Below, in pieces: positions 5,627-5,703 of a DNA stretch of 5,703 nucleotides (position 1 is the stretch's first letter; every line of letters begins with the position of its first letter). The stretch comes from Spirochaeta sp. GTDB lineage: Bacteria; Spirochaetota; Spirochaetia; DSM-27196; Alkalispirochaetaceae. The notes under the pieces are model-generated. The model made no database searches. It was not told the DNA's origin and was given only the letters and a program-made list of their open reading frames with translations. The stretch spans positions 1 through 5,703 of the forward strand of contig JAQIBO010000021.1 of NCBI GenBank assembly GCA_027859055.1, read 5' to 3'. The translations under genes were made by a program, and so were the position numbers.

Positions 5627-5703
5627 TTGTATTCTTATGAAGACAGAATGAGAGCGGTGGAGCTCTACATCCAGTATGATCGTTCAGCGGCAGCAACGAT
5701 TCG
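5627..5703 (+). CDS. IS3-family transposase OrfA, N-terminal fragment at the window edge
   Basis: From TTG 5627-5629, six bases after AGGAGG, the frame reads (M)YSYEDRMRAVELYIQYDRSA and goes on to AATIR at the edge. This is the start of the helix-turn-helix OrfA of an IS3-family subgroup, in which Y..E.R..AV.LYI.Y..SAA.VIRELGYP is typical; the next residues would be expected to be ELGYPSR. OrfA binds the element's ends and, after frameshifting with OrfB, forms the DDE transposase. The TTG start is preferred over ATG 5648 because the conserved YSYEDR part lies before that ATG. Only 25 codons are inside the window, so intactness cannot be judged. Confidence 0.85.
   Translation, partial: MYSYEDRMRAVELYIQYDRSAAATI

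Larger units (their letters stand above)
5590..5703 (+). mobile_element. Left end of an IS3-family insertion sequence
   Basis: The sequence from TG at 5590 (TGCGGACAAAAACTTGGACT) marks the likely left terminal repeat: IS3-family ends begin TG, and the transposase frame opens 37 bases inside, the usual distance. The exact boundary cannot be set because the right end and the target duplication are outside the window. The element lies in the opposite orientation to hsdR and truncates the gene before it. Confidence 0.7.

Noticed and set aside
3918..5651. A 577-codon plus-strand open frame
   Set aside because: It is antisense to hsdR, whose motifs are unmistakable on the minus strand; the translation is rich in Arg, Leu and Val with no domain, as expected of a GC-rich shadow frame.

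Overview
The window comes from a bacterium of moderately high GC (judged by eye in the high fifties percent; no organism can be named). GTG and TTG starts behind strong GGAGG ribosome sites are used. The gene families (type I restriction, DUF4143 ATPase, DUF4160/DUF2442, MNT-type nucleotidyltransferase, TPR protein, IS3-type insertion sequence) are typical of a defence and toxin-antitoxin accessory region, and several of them are visibly decaying.

Layout from left to right. (1) 1-1594, minus strand: a tetratricopeptide-repeat protein of at least 531 residues, uninterrupted and running off the left edge. (2) About 1638-2244, plus strand: remnant of a DUF4143 (AAA+ type) protein, whose recognisable sequence is spread over all three forward frames with pieces missing between them. 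(3) 2314-2803, minus strand: an intact two-gene unit, DUF4160 then DUF2442, four bases apart, resembling a toxin-antitoxin-like pair. (4) 2906-3160, minus strand: the C-terminal part of a nucleotidyltransferase, without its catalytic N-terminal half. (5) 3038-3334, plus strand: an open frame with no clear start codon and strongly GC-biased third codon positions, possibly an unrecognised gene fragment. (6) 3378-5444, minus strand: a type I restriction enzyme R subunit (HsdR, EcoEI-like) with nuclease, helicase and C-terminal domains, but apparently lacking an internal block at the junction of the two helicase lobes. (7) 5441-5589, minus strand: the 3' end of an upstream gene with a 12-bp/tetrapeptide tandem repeat; its stop codon overlaps the hsdR start (ATGA). 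(8) From about 5590, plus strand: the left end of an IS3-family element with the first 25 codons of its orfA, leaving the window on the right.

How it fits together. HsdR would be the DNA-translocating and cleaving subunit of a type I restriction-modification complex, with HsdM and HsdS expected to lie upstream beyond the right edge. The gene just before hsdR, translationally coupled to it, has been cut by the insertion sequence. The internal loss in HsdR together with this insertion suggests the restriction system may be inactive. The DUF4143, nucleotidyltransferase and orphan fragments fit a site where accessory modules are repeatedly inserted and lost. The only complete small module is DUF4160/DUF2442. 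No RNA genes, CRISPR array or convincing rho-independent terminators were seen.
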